Shown: positions 33,350-44,667, counted from the first letter of the stretch. The stretch: DNA of 64,000 nt from Malaya genurostris (GCF_030247185.1 NC_080572.1:155046365-155110364); one strand, 5' to 3'. Translations and numbers: made by a program. Notes: a model not told the origin generated them from the letters alone.

Positions 33350-35147
33350 ATGGGTAAAAACCGCCATAGATCCGAGAAGGATCCAAAGGATGCTAAGCGT
33401 CTGAAGCCAAGTGATGTACAGGTAAACGACCGTTTGCTGAGTAAAAACCAATATGCTGATCTGCCAGTAGATGTCGAAGAGGAACTGCAGAAGAAGGAAA
33501 GAATGCCGCCTTTCTACCTGAAGGGCTTCCCACCAACTCTACGCTCGGATTTCAACACACTGATCAGCAAAGGACTACAGGCAACAATCCGTTTATGTAC
33601 TGAAGCAGGCATGTCCAAACACTGCACTGCACTGCGTGCTTCATATAACCACCGCCACCGCGTGTACTGAGAATGCCAGTGCGTGCCAGTGCACAAAGAG
33701 AAACACGAAACGCAATATCCGAAGCCACGGTGCTCGTGGCGCTGTTTTATTTTCGGCACTGGTGTTTCAAGCTTCGGCATACACCGAAACCGCGTATTTT
33801 CAGTTTCGTTAAACACCGGAGCCGAGTGTTTTCAATTTCGCGAAGGCACCGAAGAGCACCCATGCGTTGGTTATATTGTCAATCAATTGAATTCAATCAG
33901 ACGCGTATTGATGAAAAAAGAATTAATCATTCAAACGCATTTTTCGTTATACCGTGGCGCTATAGGTGCTTATAGTACAAGCAACGTATGTGGCAAAATC
34001 GGAAACACTCGGCTTCGGTGTTTGCCGAAGTCAGGAACACTCGACTTCAGTGCTGCCCGAAAATCCAAGCACCGGTGTTTGACAATTACACGACCACCGC
34101 TACGAGTGCTTTTTCTACTGCGTGCGGTGTGTGTTTTTCAACACGGGCACGAAGCGTAGCATTCAATACTCCTGGTGGTGTGCTCACGAGTGAAGGTGAG
34201 TACCGTGCAGAACGGATCCGTGTTTTTGCCATGCCTGTACTGAAGGCTACAAAATAACTGTTCCGGCTTTGAACCACTACAAAGGAGTGGAATGCTATCT
34301 GAAGCAGACAAAAGCGGAATACTTCACACACGATATTGCCGCCAACAAACCTATGAAGGTTGTACTTCGAGGACTACCCGACATGATGGAAGCCGAACTA
34401 AAGCAGGCACTGTCGGAGGCTGGACTAAAGCCTTTGATGGTATTTAAAATGAAGCGACATAATACGGACAAAAAGTTCAGAGATCAACTGTACCTGATTC
34501 ATCTGGAGAAGGGCTCCATCACCATGAGTCAACTGAAAACGATTAAATCGTTATTTCACATAATTATCGAATGGCAAAAGTATAAACCGGTACATCGGGA
34601 TGTCACACAGTGCACGAACTGTTTGAACTACGGCCATGGAGCGAGGAATTGCCACATGAAAAGTCGGTGCGGGAAATGTGCCGAACCACACAATACCAAC
34701 GATTGCCTACTAGATGACATCGCTGTAAAATGTGTGAACTGTGATGGCGACCATCCATCTACTAGCAAATCGTGTCCTAAACGTGCTGAGTTCACAAAAA
34801 TTCGACAACAGGCGTCCCGTAAACAATCAACGCGCAAGAATGTTCCACAGAAGGATGAAGTTAATTTCCCACGGCTCCCACCGAAGAGGGATATTCCGAA
34901 TTTGCCGCCACTTCCTCGCAGCAATCCAAAGACTTCAGCCGCTGGATCTCAAAAAGAATCTTCCTCAAGAATCCCTCCTGGATGGGGCAATAATCAACCA
35001 CAAGCAAAGGATGACTCTTATGATTTATTCTCTGCTGAGCAACTGATCGTCATTTTTGAAACAATGACAACAAAACTACGAAACTGCAGAACGCGGTTAG
35101 ATCAAATCAACGCCTTAGGCAAATTCATCATCGAATATGCAATATAA
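33350..35147 (+). pseudogene. Family C ORF1 in C1, split by a hAT element
   Basis: Starts MGKNRHRSEKDPKDAKRLK and is identical in layout to the intact 385-residue ORF1 of C2. It is broken after RLCTE by the insertion at 33606-34237 and resumes at 34246. The C-terminal part has zinc knuckles CTNCLNYGHGARNC, CGKCAEPHNTNDC and CVNCDGDHPSTSKSC with all Cys/His present (C2 has lost one Cys), a basic/proline-rich segment, and ends IIEYAI. Removing the hAT and one TSD copy would leave a contiguous frame; I infer this only from comparison with C2. Confidence 0.85.
33606..34237. mobile_element. hAT-type non-autonomous element in C1 ORF1, 632 bp
   Basis: TACTGAAG flanks at 33598-33605 and 34238-34245 (8-bp TSD); ends CAGGCATG and CATGCCTG. 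The empty site is C2 41100-41110. The interior is built of repeated CGGTG/CACCG and CTTCGG/CCGAAG strings, giving dense internal inverted repeats. No transposase. Confidence 0.92.
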
Positions 35148-37809
35148 TCAGTTGGTTATAGTAAATTGGAATGCTTGCTCACTCAGGAGCAAAACTGCTG
35201 AATTGTCCGACTTTCTTCAAGAGAAGAATGCCGATATTGCTATTTTAACTGAAACTCATCTTAAACCTGAAATTTCTATTTTTATTTCCAATTACAGGAT
35301 TCACAGGCTCGACAGGACAACTACCAGAGGAGGGGGAGTTGCCATTGCCGTTAAACGATCCATTCAGCACAGGCTTCTGTCAGCCTTTAAATTGCAACTC
35401 ATAGAAGCCATCGGAATTGAGATTACAACGACGATGGGACCCATCATCATCATTGCAGCGTACTGCCCCAAACAAACCAATCTTCGAGATGGTACGTGTG
35501 CATCATTGAAGCGAGATCTGGCTATGCTTACTCGACGACAGAACAAATTCATCATTGCTGGGGACCTGAACGCACGGCATGAGCTGTGGGGAAACAGAAG
35601 ACAGAATCGAAACGGATTCGTACTTGCCGAAGATTACGAAGCTGGACAATACAACATCTTCGCTCCGGATCAACCAACGCGACTTTCCAGATCGGGAGTT
35701 CATTCCATTTTGGATATATTCATCAGCAACATCGCCATAGACAGCTCTCCGGTTGTTTTCAACGAGCTCTCTTCCGACCACTTTCCAGTAATATTGACGT
35801 TGGGATCTTCACCAGAAACAGTGCCTATTCAACCTCGGAGGAACTATTATCGCACCGATTGGGTCCCATTTCAACATATCGCCGACCAACTTATTAATAT
35901 CGATTTGCCACTTGATTCCCCGATGGAAATCGATGCAGCCCTATCTTCCTTCCAGCATTCAATCACAGTCGCTCGTGATAGGACGGTTCCTGTACAACAT
36001 ATGCCGAGTTCCTCTCTTCAAATCGACAGTGTCACCAAGAAACTCATCCGACTTCGGAATATCTACCGGAGGCAGTATCAACGAACTGGCATTCTAGATA
36101 GGAAGACTACTTATAACAACTTAACTAGGATAATCCAGGAAAGGATATCTGAGCTTCGCAACAGGAACTTCCAACAAAAGCTTCGAGAAATTCTCCCACA
36201 TTCAAAGCTCTTCTGGTCCTTAACGAAGGTGCTTAAGAAAAAACCGAAGCCTATTCCTCCTCTGATGTCACCCCAGGACGCAGCTGAAGGAATACCTTTA
36301 ATCACACCAGTAGAGAAGGCAAATGCGCTAGGCCAGCAGTTTATGTGTTCTCACAATTTAGGACTTAACATTGTTAGTCCATATGAAAGAGCCGTTGCTG
36401 ATAGCGTAGCTGAGGTTGACCAATCAGACAGCTTGGTTCCTGAGGAAAGTAGAGTCACTGCGAATGAGCTGATGGCTTTTGTGAAAAAATCCAAAAATAT
36501 GAAGGCCCCCGGTTTCGACAACACATTCAACATTGAGCTGAAACATTTGAGTATTCGCTCATTTGTCTTCTTAGCTAAAATTTTTAACAGGTGCTGGGAG
36601 CTTGGTTACTTCCCTTCAATGTGGAAGTTAGCTAAAGTTATCCCAGTTTTGAAACCGGGGAAAGATCCTTCCTTTTCCAAGAGCTATCGGCCCATCAGCT
36701 TACTCTCTGCCCTATCCAAGCTGTTTGAAAAGTCAATACAAAGGCGAATTCTTGCTTTCGCAGATGAACAGGATATATTTCTGGAAGAACAGTTTGGGTT
36801 CCGGAAAGGAAGATCCACCATCCACCAACTCACAAGGGTTAACAACGTCATCCAGCAAAACAAATCAGTGTCCAAAACGACTGCCATGGCAATATTGGAT
36901 ATTGAAAAGGCATTCGATAATGTGTGGCACGATGGACTGGTGTTCAAACTGCATCGGTATAATTTTCCCATGTATCTTATTAAAATTATCAAAAATTATC
37001 TTGCAGATAGAGCATTCCAGGTTTCTCTGAATAATGCACTTTCAGAAAGATTTACTATTCCTGCTGGTGTACCCCAAGGAAGTATCCTAGGTCCCATCCT
37101 ATACAACATTTTTACATCAGACATCCCACCTCTTCCGGGTGGTGGTGTTCTGTCACAATTTGCTGATGATACTGCCATTCTTTACAAAGGTCGTGTCATT
37201 AATGCTCTGAAGAATAAACTACAGACAGGTCTGGACGCTTTAACGGAATATTTTACAAGCTGGAAAATTGTGATCAATGCAGCAAAAACTCAGGTTATCT
37301 TGTTTCCACATTCAAGATCTCCAAAACTTGTTCCATCAGACGAATGCAGAATACGATTCGGTGATGAGGTCATTCAATGGTCCGATGAAGTTATCTATCT
37401 AGGACTCACCTTTGACAGACATCTGATATTCAGGTCACATGTTGACAAAATCGTTAAAAAATGCAGCATACTCATTAGGTCTCTGTATCCGCTGATTTGT
37501 AGAACATCTAAACTGTGCCTGAAGAACCAGATGGCTGTCTATAAACAAATCATCTACCCCGCAATTGAATACGCAGTCCCTGTTTGGCGGGGCTGTGCAC
37601 GAACACACAAACTTAGGCTTCAGCGCATTCAAAGTAAGATCTTAAAGATGATTCTAAATCTACCCCCTTGGACAAGAACTAGTGAAGTACATGAGATGGC
37701 CTCACTGGATATACTAGAACAAAAATTCGAACAATACTGCACGAAATTTGAAGAGAGGTGCTCAATCTCTGAAATACAAATAATTCAAAATTTGTACGTA
37801 TTAGGTTAA
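35137..37809 (+). CDS. Family C LINE ORF2: endonuclease-reverse transcriptase, intact
   Basis: 890 codons with no defect. The endonuclease occupies about residues 1-230: VNWNACSLRS (Asn), ILTETHLKP (Glu), FIIAGDLNARHELW (Asp), SILDIFISN, and SSDHFPVI (Asp-His). The RT occupies about 440-750: MWKLAKVIPVLKPGKD, SYRPISLLSALSKLFEKS, EEQFGFRKGRSTIHQL, AILDIEKAFDNVWHDG (first catalytic Asp), IPAGVPQGSILGPILYNIF, F-A-D-D-T-A (catalytic pair), INAAKTQVILF, VIYLGLTFDRHL. The thumb and C-terminal part end in a His/Cys-poor tail. No RNase H, as expected in the Jockey clade. The ATG overlaps the ORF1 stop (ATGCAATATAA), which suggests coupled termination and re-initiation. It nicks target DNA and copies the element RNA onto it. 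Confidence 0.93.
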   Translation: MQYNQLVIVNWNACSLRSKTAELSDFLQEKNADIAILTETHLKPEISIFISNYRIHRLDRTTTRGGGVAIAVKRSIQHRLLSAFKLQLIEAIGIEITTTMGPIIIIAAYCPKQTNLRDGTCASLKRDLAMLTRRQNKFIIAGDLNARHELWGNRRQNRNGFVLAEDYEAGQYNIFAPDQPTRLSRSGVHSILDIFISNIAIDSSPVVFNELSSDHFPVILTLGSSPETVPIQPRRNYYRTDWVPFQHIADQLINIDLPLDSPMEIDAALSSFQHSITVARDRTVPVQHMPSSSLQIDSVTKKLIRLRNIYRRQYQRTGILDRKTTYNNLTRIIQERISELRNRNFQQKLREILPHSKLFWSLTKVLKKKPKPIPPLMSPQDAAEGIPLITPVEKANALGQQFMCSHNLGLNIVSPYERAVADSVAEVDQSDSLVPEESRVTANELMAFVKKSKNMKAPGFDNTFNIELKHLSIRSFVFLAKIFNRCWELGYFPSMWKLAKVIPVLKPGKDPSFSKSYRPISLLSALSKLFEKSIQRRILAFADEQDIFLEEQFGFRKGRSTIHQLTRVNNVIQQNKSVSKTTAMAILDIEKAFDNVWHDGLVFKLHRYNFPMYLIKIIKNYLADRAFQVSLNNALSERFTIPAGVPQGSILGPILYNIFTSDIPPLPGGGVLSQFADDTAILYKGRVINALKNKLQTGLDALTEYFTSWKIVINAAKTQVILFPHSRSPKLVPSDECRIRFGDEVIQWSDEVIYLGLTFDRHLIFRSHVDKIVKKCSILIRSLYPLICRTSKLCLKNQMAVYKQIIYPAIEYAVPVWRGCARTHKLRLQRIQSKILKMILNLPPWTRTSEVHEMASLDILEQKFEQYCTKFEERCSISEIQIIQNLYVLG

Positions 37810-38061
37810 GGATAGTTATAAGTAGGTAGACATTTTATAAATAATTAAAATAAATATTATGATTAAACATTAGCATGTAAAACAAGAGTAACTAAAACAC
37901 CTAATATTAATAACGAATCGTATGAACAACAAAGATGAAAGGCCAAAGGGTCAAAACACTTGTACTGTAAAATGTTGATGTAATACACAAAAATAAGATT
38001 AATAAACAGATATTTATGCAAAAAAAAAAATGAAAATCGATCATTTCTTTTCGTGCGTTCG

Positions 38062-38196
38062 ATGGAAGCAGACGTCGTGGGAGTGGAATCATCAACCAGC
38101 AGCGACGGAGACTGCACCTTCTGCGTGGTTACAACCTCAAACGCTCAAGTCGCATCTCTCATTCGCTTGCTGGCCATCAAGGCCAGCAGCGACTGA
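38062..38196 (+). pseudogene. Short frame downstream of the disrupted promoter, unknown
   Basis: 44 codons from ATG (MEADVVGVESSTSSDGDC ...), ending at TGA 38194-38196. Before C1 inserted, the start lay about 50 bp after the TATA box at 33215. An 8-bp hairpin (TGCTGGCC / GGCCAGCA) lies near the end. I cannot assign it to a family; it could be the 5' end of a captured host gene. Confidence 0.3.
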
Positions 38197-38482
38197 AACT
38201 GGATTCTGAGTCTGTTATTGGATCTAAATTTAGGTCTTGAACTCAGGGTCCAGTTCTCTATTCCAGACTTCTATTCGGTTCTTCTTAAAACCATAATAAT
38301 ACTCCTAAAGAATTATGCGGAATTTACTTTACTGTACCTCTATACAACCCTTTTTTGTCGTGAATACGACTTACTTTACTATGGGGTGCCTTTTCAAAAT
38401 TTACCCTCTGAGAGAGTGATAAGAATCAGAACGCGTTCTAAGGAAGAGAACAAAATATCTGCTGCTGTACAACAAATCGTCC

Positions 38483-40690
38483 GGGAAAAATGTTCCGAAA
38501 AGTGATGAATATCGCAGTGAGTTCCTCAATTTGGTCCTTGTGAATGCTAGAAACGAGTCCCTTCAGCATATTGATAGTTTCTTTCAATAAAATATGCAAA
38601 TCCGAAATGAAATAATCAACATTAAAATTCTGAAAGCGGCTATTTTTATAGCCGTTAGGACCGCCCATTAGTGAAAAAGCTACAAACGAAATCAGGTAGA
38701 AACAAGCCTCTCAACAAAACTTGAATCAGTTTGGATTGTATCGCCACTGCGAGCACATGTGTTTTGTGTTGTCTGCACGCTTTCGACAAGAGCGATTGCG
38801 TCACAGCTGCCAGTCATTAGCATTGGGAAAAAAAACAACGATGGAGAGCATTGCACAATATCAGCCGTTCTAATGGCTCTAAAAGTTTTCTAAAGAACTA
38901 TTAGGATTTGTTGTTCGCAAATCGTAGGGAAATATCCTCAGTTTACTACAATTCAAGAACAGTTTGCTTAGATTTGTGCACTTTTCGCTGTGTGAAACTC
39001 ACAGTAATCGAGATCAAGTGAAGCCTTTTTTTGCGAAAAATGTTCCAGAGTTTAATGTCGTAGAGAATTACGCAATTTGACTCTTCTGAATGCTGGAAAC
39101 GAATCCCTACAGCATATTGATAGTTTCTTTCAATAAAATATGCAAATCCAAAATGAAATAATCGACATTAAAATTCTGTATGCGGCTATTTTTATAGCCG
39201 TTAGGACCGCCCATTAGTGAAAAAGCTACAAACGAAATCAGGTAGAAACAAGCCTCTCAACAAAACTTGAATCAGTTTGGATTGTATCGCCACTGCGAGC
39301 AGATGTGTTTTGTGTTGTCTGCACGCTTTCGACAAGAGCGATTACGTCACAGCTGCCAGTCATTAGCATTGGGAAAAAAACAACGATGGAGAGCATTGCA
39401 CAATATCAGCCGTTCTAATGGCTCTAAAAGTTTTTTAAAGAACTATTAGGATTTGTTGTTCGCAAATCGTAGGGAAATATCCTCAGTTTACGGCAAATCA
39501 AGAACAGTTTGCTTAGATTTGTGCACTTTTCGTTGTGTGAAACTCACAGTAATCGAGATCAAGTGAAGCCTTTTTTTGCGAAAAATGTTCCAGAGTTTAA
39601 TGTCGTAGAGAATTACGCAATTTGACTCTTCTGAATGCTGGAAACGAATCCCTACAGCATATTGATAGTTTCTTTCAATAAAATATGCAAATCCGAAATG
39701 AAATAATCGACATTAAAATTCTGTATGCGGCTATTTTTATAGCCGTTAGGACCGCCCATTAGTGAAAAAGCTACAAACGAAATCAGGTAGAAACAAGCCT
39801 CTCAACAAAACTTGAATCAGTTTGGATTGTATCGCCACTGCGAGCAGATGTGTTTTGTGTTGTCTGCACGCTTTCGACAAGAGCGATTACGTCACAGCTG
39901 CCAGTCATTAGCATTGGGAAAAAAAAACAACGATGGAGAGCATTGCACAATATCAGCCGTTTTAATGGCTCTAAAAGTTTTCTAAAGAACTATTAGGATT
40001 TGTTGTTCGCAGATCGTAGGGAAATATCCTCAGTTTACTACAATTCAAGAACAGTTTGCTTAGATTTGTGCACTTTTCGCTGTGTGAAATTCACAGTAAT
40101 CGAGATCAAGTGAAGCCTTCTTTGTTTTTGCGAAAAATGTTCCAGAGTTTAATGTCGTAGAGAATTACGCAATTTGACTTTTCTTAATGCTAGAAACGAG
40201 TCCCTTCAGCATATTGATAGTTTCTTTCAATAAATTATGCAAATCCGAAATGAAATAATCAACATTAAAATTCTGAATGTGGCTATTTTTAAAGCCGTTA
40301 GGACCGCCCATTAGTGAAAAAGCTACAAACGAAATCACATAAAAGGAAATCTCTTAACAAAAATTGAATCAGTTTGGATTCTATCGCCCCTATGAGCAGA
40401 TGTGTTTTGTGTCGTCTGCACAGCTAGTTTCGCTTTCGACAAGAGCGAATTCGTCACAGCTGCCAGTCATTAGCATTGGGGAAAAAACAACGGTGGAGAG
40501 CATTGCACAATATCAGCCGTTCTAATGGCTCTAAAAGTTTTCTAAAGAACTATTAGGATTTGTTGTTTGCAAATCGTTGGGAAATATCCTCAGTTTACTA
40601 CATATCAAGAACAGTTTGCTTAGATTTGTGCACTTTTCGCTGTGTGAAATTCACAGTAATCGAGATCAAGTGAAGCTTTCTTTGTTTTTG
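38483..40690 (+). repeat. Tandem array, four units of about 546-552 bp, in H1
   Basis: GCCGTTAGGACCGCCC marks units at 38651, 39197, 39742 and 40294. Each unit has ATGCAAATCC, the hairpin CGGCTATTTTTATAGCCG, GTGTTTTGTGTYGTCTGCAC, a histone-like stem-loop with downstream AAAGAACTA, and TTTGTGCACTTTTCGYTGTG. Related units occur in H0 (32197, 32752) and partly in H5. Central tandem repeats are characteristic of Helentron-associated interspersed elements. The small open frames beginning MCFV in each unit run through the hairpin and are probably not genes. Confidence 0.85.
40515..40555 (+). promoter_or_regulatory. Histone-type stem-loop plus downstream element, last unit of H1
   Basis: AGCCGTTCTAATGGCT at 40515-40530 followed by CTAAAGAACTAT, about 286 bp before the H1 3' end. 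Sister copies in the array lie at 38863-38878, 39408-39423 and 39955-39970 (loop TTTA in the last). It has the 6-bp stem and UYUN-type loop of histone mRNA ends, but the stem sequence is not the canonical one. Confidence 0.5.
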
Positions 40691-40852
40691 CGAAAAATGT
40701 GAAAAAGGGGAATGCGTGCATAATTCATACAATTGATATTCGGAAGTGTTAAGGAACATGTCAGTTGTTTTCGTATTCACGACATCCAGTTATGTCTCTG
40801 ACATTACCCACCCGCCTTTTATTTTATTCGCAGTTGTCTACCTACCCAAGCT

Positions 40853-42010
40853 ATGGGTAAAAACCGCCATAGATCCGAGAAGGATCCAAAGGATGCTAAG
40901 CGTCTGAAGCCAAGTGATGTACAGGTAAACGACCGTTTGCTGAGTAAAAACCAATATGCTGATCTGCCAGTTGATGTCGAAGAGGAACTGCAGAAGAAGG
41001 AAAAAATGCCGCCTTTCTACCTGAAGGGCTACCCACCAACTCTACGCTCGGATTTCAACACACTGATCAGCAAAGGACTTCAGGCAACAATCCGTTTATG
41101 TACTGAAGGCTACAAAATAACTGTTCCGGCTTTGAACCACTACAAAGGAGTGGAATGTTATCTGAAGCAGACAAAAGCGGAATACTTCACACACGATATT
41201 GCCGCCAACAACCCTATGAAGGTTGTACTTCGAGGGCTACCCGACATGATGGAAGCCGAACTAAAGCAGGCACTGTCGGAGGCTGGACTAAAGCCTATGA
41301 TGGTATTTAAAATGAAACGACATAATACGGACAAAAAGTTTAGAGATCAACTGTACCTGATTCATCTGGAGAAGGGCTCCATAACCATGAGTCAGCTGAA
41401 AACGATTGAATCGTTATTTCACATAATCATCGAATGGCAAAAGTATAAACCGGTACATCGGGATGTCACACAGTGCACGAACTGTTTGAACTACGGCCAT
41501 GGAGCGAGGAATTGCCACATGAAAAGTCGGCGCGGGAAATGTGCCGAACCACACAATACCAACGATTGCCTTCTAGATGACATCGCTGTAAAATGTGTGA
41601 ACTGTGATGGCGACCATCCATCTACTAGCAAATCGTGTCCCAAACGTGCTGAGTTCACAAAAATTCGACAACAGGCGTCCCGTAAACGATCAACGCGCAA
41701 AAATGTTCCACAGAAGGATGAAATTAATTTCCCACGGCTTCCACCGAAGAGGGATATTCCGAATTTGCCGCCACTTCCTCGCAGCAATCCAAAAGATTCA
41801 GCCGCTGGATCACAAAAAGAATCTTCCTCAAAAATCCCTCCTGGATGGGGTAATAATCAACCACAAGCAAAGGATGACTCTGGTGATTTATTCTCTGCTG
41901 AACAACTGATCGTCATTTTTGAAACAATGACAACAAAACTACGAAACTGCAGAACGCGGTCAGATCAAATCAACGCCTTAGGCAAATTCATCATCGAATA
42001 TGCAATATAA
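40853..42010 (+). CDS. Family C LINE ORF1 (gag-like RNA-binding protein), intact frame
   Basis: 385 codons. The basic N-terminus (MGKNRHRSEKDPKDAKRLK) is followed by a globular region and three zinc knuckles at about residues 205-265. CTNCLNYGHGARNC and CVNCDGDHPSTSKSC are complete; the middle one reads RGKCAEPHNTNDC, with Arg replacing the first Cys seen in C1. A linker rich in K/R and then P (NFPRLPPKRDIPNLPPLPR) and a C-terminal helix follow. It ends 8 nt after the start of ORF2. By family role it coats LINE RNA. Functional state is uncertain because of the Cys-to-Arg change. Confidence 0.9.
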   Translation: MGKNRHRSEKDPKDAKRLKPSDVQVNDRLLSKNQYADLPVDVEEELQKKEKMPPFYLKGYPPTLRSDFNTLISKGLQATIRLCTEGYKITVPALNHYKGVECYLKQTKAEYFTHDIAANNPMKVVLRGLPDMMEAELKQALSEAGLKPMMVFKMKRHNTDKKFRDQLYLIHLEKGSITMSQLKTIESLFHIIIEWQKYKPVHRDVTQCTNCLNYGHGARNCHMKSRRGKCAEPHNTNDCLLDDIAVKCVNCDGDHPSTSKSCPKRAEFTKIRQQASRKRSTRKNVPQKDEINFPRLPPKRDIPNLPPLPRSNPKDSAAGSQKESSSKIPPGWGNNQPQAKDDSGDLFSAEQLIVIFETMTTKLRNCRTRSDQINALGKFIIEYAI

Positions 42011-44667
42011 TGAGTTGGTTATAGTAAATTGGAATGCTTGCTCACTCAGGAGCAAAACTGCTGAATTATCCGACTTTCTTCAAGAGAAGAATGCCTATAT
42101 TGCTATTTTAACTGAAACTCATCTTAAACCTGAAATTTCTATTTTTATTTCCAATTACAGGATTCACAGGCTCGACAGGAAAACTTCCAGAGGAGGGGGA
42201 GTTGCCATTGCCGTTAAACGATCCATTACGCACAGGCTTCTGTCCGCCTTTAAATTGCAAATTGCAGCTTATAGAAGCCATCGGAATTGAGATTACAACG
42301 ACGATGGGACCCATCATCATCATTGCAGCGTACTGCCCCAAACAAACAAATCTTCGGGATGGTACGTGTGCATCATTGAAGCGAGATCTGGCTATGCTCA
42401 CTCGACGACAGAACAAATTCATCATTGCTGGGGACCTGAACGCACGGCATGAGCTGTGGGGAAACAGAAGACAGAATCGAAATGGATTCGTACTTGCAGA
42501 AGATTACGAAGCTGGACAATACAAAATCCTCGCTCCGGATCAACCAACGCGACTTTCCAGATCGGGAGTTCATTCTATTTTGGATATATTCATCAGCAAC
42601 ATCGCCATAGACAGCTCTCCGGTTGTCTTCAACGAGCCCTTCTCCGACCACTTTCCAGTAATATTGACGTTGGGATCTTCACCAGAAACAGTGCCTATTC
42701 AACCTCGGAGGAACTATTATCGCACTGATTGGGTCCAATTTCAACAAATCGCCGACCAACATATTAATATCGATTTGCCACTTGATTCCCCGATGGAAAT
42801 CGATGCGGCCCTATATTCCTTCCAGCATTCAATCACAGTCGCTCGTGATAGGACGGTTCCTGTACAACATATGCCGAGTTCCTCTCTTCAAATCGACAGT
42901 GTCACCAAGAAACTCATCCGACTTCGAAATATTTACCGGAGGCAGTATCAACGAACTGGCATCCTAGATAGGAAGACTTCTTATAACAACTTAACTAGGA
43001 TAATCCAGGAAAGGATATCTGAGCTTCGCAACAGGAACTTCCAGGAAAAGCTTCGAGAAATTCTCCCACATTCAAAGCCCTTCTGGTCCTTAACGAAGGT
43101 GCTTAAGAAAAAACCGAAGCCTATTCCTCCTCTGCTGCCACCCCAGGACGCAGCTGAAGGAATACCTTTTATCACACCAGTAGAGAAGGCAAATGCGCTA
43201 GGCCAGCAGTTTGTGTGTTCTCACAATTTAGGACTCAACATTGTTAGTCCACATGAAAGAGCCGTTGCTGAGGTTGACCAATCAGACAGCTTGGTTCCTG
43301 AGGAAAGTAGAGTCACTGCGAATGAGCTGATGGCTATTGTGAACAAATCCAAAAATATGAAGGCCCCCGGTTTCGACAACACATTCAACATTGAGCTGAA
43401 ACATTTGAGTACTCGCTCATTTGTCTTTTTAGCTAAAATTTTTAACAGGTGCTGGGTGCTTGGTTACTTCCCTTCAAAGTGGAAGTTAGCTAAAGTTATT
43501 CCAGTTTTGAAACCGGGGAAAGATCCTTCCCTTTCCAAGAGCTATCGGCCCATCAGCTTACTCTCTGCCCTATCCAAGCTGTTTGAAAAGTCAATACAAA
43601 GGCGAATTCTTGCTTTCGCAGATGAACAGGACATATTTCTGGAAGAACAGTTTGGGTTCCGGAAAGGAAGATCCACCATCCACCAACTCACAAGGGTTAA
43701 CAACGTCATCCAGCAAAACAAATCAGTGTCCAAAACGACTGCCATGGCAATATTGGATATTGAAAAGGCATTCGATAATGTGTGGCACGATGGCCTGGTA
43801 TTTAAACTGCATCGGTATAATTTTCCCATGTATCTTATTAAAATTATCAAAAATTATCTTGCAGATAGAGCATTCCAGGTTTCTCTGAATAATGCACTTT
43901 CAGAAAGATTTACTATTCCTGCTGGTGTACCCCAAGGAAGTATCCTAGGTCCCATCCTATACAACATTTTTACATCAGACATCCCACCTCTTCCGGGTGG
44001 TGGTGTTCTGTCACAATTTGCTGATGATACTGCCATTCTTTACAAAGGTCGTGTCATTAATGCTCTGAAGAATAAACTACAGACAGGTCTGGACGCTTTA
44101 ACGGAATATTTTACAAGCTGGAAAAATGTGATCAATGCAGCAAAAACTCAGGTCATCTTGTTTCCACATTCAAGATCTCCAAAACTTGTTCCATCAGACG
44201 AATGCAGAATACGATTCGGTGATGAGGTCATTCAATGGTCCGATGAAGTTATCTATCTAGGACTCACCTTTGACAGACATCTGATATTCAGGTCACATGT
44301 TGACAAAATCGTTCAAAAATGCAGCATACTCATTAGGTCTCTGTATCCGCTGATTTGTAGAACATCTAAACTTTGCCTGAAGAATCAGTTGGCTGTCTTT
44401 AAACAAATCATCTACCCCGCAATTGAATACGCAGTCCCTGTTTGGCGGGGTTGTGCACGAACACACAAACTTAGGCTTCAGCGCATTCAAAGTAAGATCT
44501 TAAAGATGATTCTAAATCTACCCCCTTGGACAAGGACTAGTGAAGTACATGAGATGGCCTCCCTGGATATACTAGAACAAAAATTCGAACAATACTGCAC
44601 GAAATTTGAAGAGAAGTGCTCAATCTCTGAAATACAAATAATTCAAAATTTGTACGTATTAGGTTAG
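42000..44667 (+). pseudogene. Family C ORF2 in C2, single frameshift
   Basis: Same protein as 35137-37809. Reading from 42000 is disrupted near 42254-42266, where a 7-bp duplication (AAATTGCAAATTGCAGC against AAATTGCAAC in C1) shifts the frame. The open frame from 42202 then continues to 44667 with SDHFPVI, AILDIEKAFDNVW, IPAGVPQGSILGPILYN and F-A-D-D all preserved. A six-base-type deletion (loss of about two to three codons near 43268, where C1 has extra ADS-like residues) is in frame. Apart from the one frameshift the gene looks functional. Confidence 0.9.

Larger units (their letters stand above)
33248..38031 (+). mobile_element. C1: full-length Jockey-group LINE (family C) with intact ORF2
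   Basis: Flanked by the 12-bp duplication GAAAATCGATCA (33236-33247 and 38032-38043). It has a 102-bp leader, ORF1 (interrupted by a hAT), ORF2 of 890 codons overlapping ORF1 by 11 nt, a short 3' UTR and a run of ten A. Nearly identical to C2 over the whole shared length, with only scattered differences, so both copies are young. Confidence 0.88.
32903..40816 (+). mobile_element. H1: Helentron-type element in the C2 leader
   Basis: 5' terminus GTCGTGAATACGAC at 32903; 3' terminus ACCCACCCGCC at 40816, preceded by hairpin ATGTCTCTGACAT (40792-40804). The 5' motif GTCGTGAATACGA recurs inverted at 40771-40783, which is the asymmetric terminal inverted repeat of Helentrons. The flanks share TTTTATTTT (32894-32902 and 40817-40825). 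It carries LINE C1, a captured promoter-like region, a second 5' terminus at 38357 (H3, either nested or a recombinant) and a four-unit tandem array. Confidence 0.75.

Noticed and set aside
32894..40825. TTTTATTTT on both sides of H1 as a 9-bp duplication of a cut-and-paste transposon
   Set aside because: The flanks are simple T-rich sequence, the termini have asymmetric inverted repeats and a 3' hairpin, and H2 carries a Rep/helicase gene. Helentron insertion in T-runs explains this better, although a short duplication cannot be excluded.
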